Shown here piece after piece: positions 62,601 to 64,000 of a stretch of 64,000 nucleotides of DNA (the stretch's first letter is position 1; every line of letters starts with the position of its first letter). The translations under genes and the position numbers were made by a program. Source of the stretch: Oscillospiraceae bacterium (lineage in GTDB: Bacteria > Bacillota > Clostridia > WRLR01). The stretch covers positions 41,813 to 105,812 of the forward strand of contig WRLR01000001.1 in the NCBI GenBank assembly GCA_009777515.1, in the 5' to 3' direction. The notes under the pieces were generated by a model that worked only from the letters and a program-made list of their open reading frames with translations, was not told the origin of the DNA and did not search any database.

Positions 62601-64000
62601 GAGAACACGCTAATATACTGCCCGCTGTTGCCCATGTCGACGCCCGTGATATGCCTGCCGTTGTTCATCAGCCTTGCCTTTATTTCGTGCGGCGGTGCGG
62701 ATGGGAACGCCTGGACCAGCAGCGCCGCTATGCCAGCCGCAAGGGGCCCCGCTTGGGAGGTGCCGGAAAATGACCCATATAGGTCATTGTTGGCATTGCC
62801 CGGGCTGTTCATGTCCCAAGTGGTGTAGCCACGGTACCCATTTGTCACTATGTCGGGCTTGATATGATATGTTTGCGGGACAGGGCCGCGCCCCGAATAG
62901 CTGGTTATGTCATCCATATCCAGGGGATAACCTTCCGAGCCATATGTACCGGCGGCGACATTGATCGACAAAGGGCTAAGGGGGCTCATAACAGATTGCC
63001 AGACTATATTGTTTTCAATTTTCCCCTGGAACAAACTGTCGCTCCAATGCTGTGCGTCCACTTGGTTGTTTGGCCTGGCCTGGTTGTGGACTGCGGCGAC
63101 CACGACATGACCGGCCTCCACTGCGATTGAAACCGCAGCGGCTTCGGGACTATACGGTGTATTTGGGTACCAGCCCCAGGTGTAGATGACGTCCGCGCCG
63201 ATGTCCCTCGTTGCGTGTTGCAAAGCCGTAAGGGAGCTGAGTCCGGGCCCGCCGCTTGAAACCCTTTGCAATGACCAGAGTTTGACTTCGGGCGCCATAG
63301 AGATTATCGCGCCGGCTGTCTGCGTACCATGGTTTATAGCTGTTCCAGGTTCATCGTAAAACTGCCAGCCGGGAATCCTGCCGCCCACCAGATAACGGGC
63401 GAACTCCGGGTGCCCTTCATATATGCCGCCGTCGATGGAAACCACAGTTACGCCGTTGCCCGTTATCCCCAAATCATTGTGGATGTAGTCAATGTTGAGC
63501 AGCATCCTGGTGTTTCGCATCATGCCATCATTGTGAAAGAAGCCCGAGCTAGGCGGTTTTTCGTGCAAAAAGGCTGCGTTAAGCGGGTTAACAATATTAT
63601 CTGGTATATCTATGTTTGTCGGCGTGTCCGGCACACCCAGTACGTCCAGCATGTCCGGGTTGTCCGGGATGTCCGGGATGTCTGGGATTATATGCGGGGT
63701 AACGGAAAAGACTTCCGGCAAACTGGCGACTTGCGGGACCATCCCGGACGGCAGGCGCATTATGGTGCCATTGATTAACCAATGCAGCTCGCTGAGGATT
63801 TCAAAAGACTGATCCCGGGAGGGCGGCGCTGCTAATCCGTCAAGCTGCTGCCGGAACACTTCATGGGCAACAAGCGCCTGATCCTCGAATGAGGCGCCTT
63901 GGTCCGCGCGAGGTGTATATTGACCCCTCTCACCAGACAGACGCAGGGCCTCGGCTGACGGCGTTTTGAATTGCACTATAATTTCGACTTCATCTATAAA
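59633..64000 (-). CDS. S8 subtilase with Ig-like repeats and SLH domains (partial, open at right edge)
   Basis: The frame runs off the right edge (in-frame upstream of a GTG at 63976), so the N-terminus and signal peptide are missing. Counting from that GTG: an N-terminal region with a Pro/Asp/Ile repeat tract near 97-130, then the S8 catalytic domain with D182 (VVSIDGG), H216 (NHGTQTAG), N298 and S407 (GTSQAG). After about 640, several Ig-like (Listeria-Bacteroides and Big-type) repeats with LDLxxLxV and AHNGxxIxI units, a Pro/Ala/Thr linker, and a C-terminal part (about 1270-1447) with SLH-type segments such as ITRAELMKLICVSLE and VTREEMVTMIVRAL. Probably a cell-wall-anchored protease. Confidence 0.88.
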   Translation of the reverse strand, partial: FIDEVEIIVQFKTPSAEALRLSGERGQYTPRADQGASFEDQALVAHEVFRQQLDGLAAPPSRDQSFEILSELHWLINGTIMRLPSGMVPQVASLPEVFSVTPHIIPDIPDIPDNPDMLDVLGVPDTPTNIDIPDNIVNPLNAAFLHEKPPSSGFFHNDGMMRNTRMLLNIDYIHNDLGITGNGVTVVSIDGGIYEGHPEFARYLVGGRIPGWQFYDEPGTAINHGTQTAGAIISMAPEVKLWSLQRVSSGGPGLSSLTALQHATRDIGADVIYTWGWYPNTPYSPEAAAVSIAVEAGHVVVAAVHNQARPNNQVDAQHWSDSLFQGKIENNIVWQSVMSPLSPLSINVAAGTYGSEGYPLDMDDITSYSGRGPVPQTYHIKPDIVTNGYRGYTTWDMNSPGNANNDLYGSFSGTSQAGPLAAGIAALLVQAFPSAPPHEIKARLMNNGRHITGVDMGNSGQYISVFSEGAGFVQPLDAILNDTIVTVSQEVPMTTNINAPWEQKEIPSFNYGSLQSLLPGNAKMFCATISNRSNATITYNIDHSFINNPGNAAGITFSQRSITVAPGRQEKFYATISVSGSVPGGITAFYEGFVNISGGSCPVRLPFALVNPSATYVNAANLSFDLNGGAVTLNTHDLITEIDPIKIPVGANILGFLKNYHGGLSQHGPFRDGHIFMGWYMDPGFSEPVTVLTNIASNADAVLHARWGLDVANISVFVQPAKLSYYVGEPLDLNGLVIRVLYSDGSSDIVPHMDFGAYGLASGLSDGTVMSIEQHNNSTIKIMHALSGKSTRTHSLAVMPLPIESAMISIEPPLTGSIPAATVQSFGAGYTVSEAVWAPALPGTKFLGSTIYTVAIKLSADNGYAFSDALAATVNGHSAGVASIGADTAYVEYTFGPTAEKTVADVIILSQPHALSYTEGEALDLAGLEAKLIYNDDTTENVVYAGFVVHGLSAEPADGTILSITPHNGMFIAITHESSRQATLMNPLTVITAPPTFEGLSIKTQPLLNYIVGDTLDLTSLVITIGYSDLSFIDVGFQSFWEHGYITSIDHGTVLEEAHNGARVSITHAESGRTANTSPLTVDTAQVTVVGISIKTQPMLIYAEGGALDLSALVVAIRYSDSTTKDVAFSGFAENDLTTDATHGAVLGAAHNGTRITVAHGASGLTARTNMLAISPASTAPTVPTAPPPPPAGGVTGSANAGGLTAPIFTTPPMPSTAPTLAPTPTPAATLMPAATPTPRSARTTAVILDPSSPPLAPAAPIMDDIDGSHWAAGYIGFLAARGIVSGYPAGGGKLEFRPDNDITRAELMKLICVSLELELIDDYEGSAFADWAEVPDWARPFVAALVEAGIVKGSLHYNNIYIYANNNVTREEMVTMIVRALGAAFPESGAADAAPPQNASVGAPDLGEASFWARDFVVFALQYGMINVDAYGNINPIRNAKRDETAMALYMLLS

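Overview
The window looks like a chromosomal segment of an uncultured, GC-rich member of the Clostridia (Firmicutes). The evidence is gene order: efp-asp23-nusB-xseA-xseB-ispA-dxs, rplS-rbgA-rnhB-ylqG-ylqH-yraN, and rny-ymdB are all arranged as in Bacillus and Clostridium. Shine-Dalgarno sites are strong (GGAGG type), TTG and GTG starts are frequent, and consensus sigma-A type promoters occur. No rRNA, tRNA, CRISPR array, prophage or insertion sequence was seen.

Layout: 1-1.9 kb, two signalling proteins (the end of a response-regulator protein and a REC-HD-GYP c-di-GMP phosphodiesterase). 2.3-6.3 kb, rpmB, rsmD, coaD, a coiled-coil protein, ilvE and a YqeG-type phosphatase. 6.5-13.8 kb, a ComFB-like protein, efp and the nusB/xse/isoprenoid operon. 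14-20.2 kb, the rplS-rbgA-rnhB-yraN block with a FliK-like and an FlhB-like gene. 20.3-38 kb, an aminotransferase, a PfoR-type membrane protein, ftsK, a TPR protein, a YgiQ radical SAM protein, pdxA, rny, ymdB, an oligopeptide-type binding lipoprotein, lspA and rluD. 38-44.9 kb, a visibly AT-rich island: DUF2207 and LemA membrane proteins flank a reverse-strand operon of a glutathionylspermidine-synthase-like ATP-grasp ligase, an unrecognised 216-residue protein and a homospermidine-synthase-like enzyme, followed by a HepT-like HEPN protein. 45-52.4 kb, a reverse-strand sugar block (glycoside hydrolase, FGGY kinase, fucose-isomerase-like enzyme), an MntA-like nucleotidyltransferase and a glycyl radical enzyme. 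52.5-64 kb, a GGDEF protein, polyphosphate kinase, a lipoprotein, an alkyltransferase-like protein, an aldo/keto reductase and a large S-layer-anchored subtilase that runs off the right edge.

Three themes stand out. (1) Many housekeeping proteins (Dxs, L19, RbgA, FtsK, XseA, RluD, PPK, LspA, the aminotransferase) carry low-complexity, tandem-repeat insertions or tails not usual for their families, and several intergenic gaps hold short imperfect tandem repeats; some replication or repair process seems to seed repeats in this genome. (2) Three divergent gene pairs have back-to-back promoters whose -35 elements overlap. (3) The AT-rich island encodes what may be an unusual polyamine-conjugation pathway, and an MntA/HepT toxin-antitoxin pair appears to be split by the sugar operon. 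All function calls come from reading sequence by eye; no database search was run.
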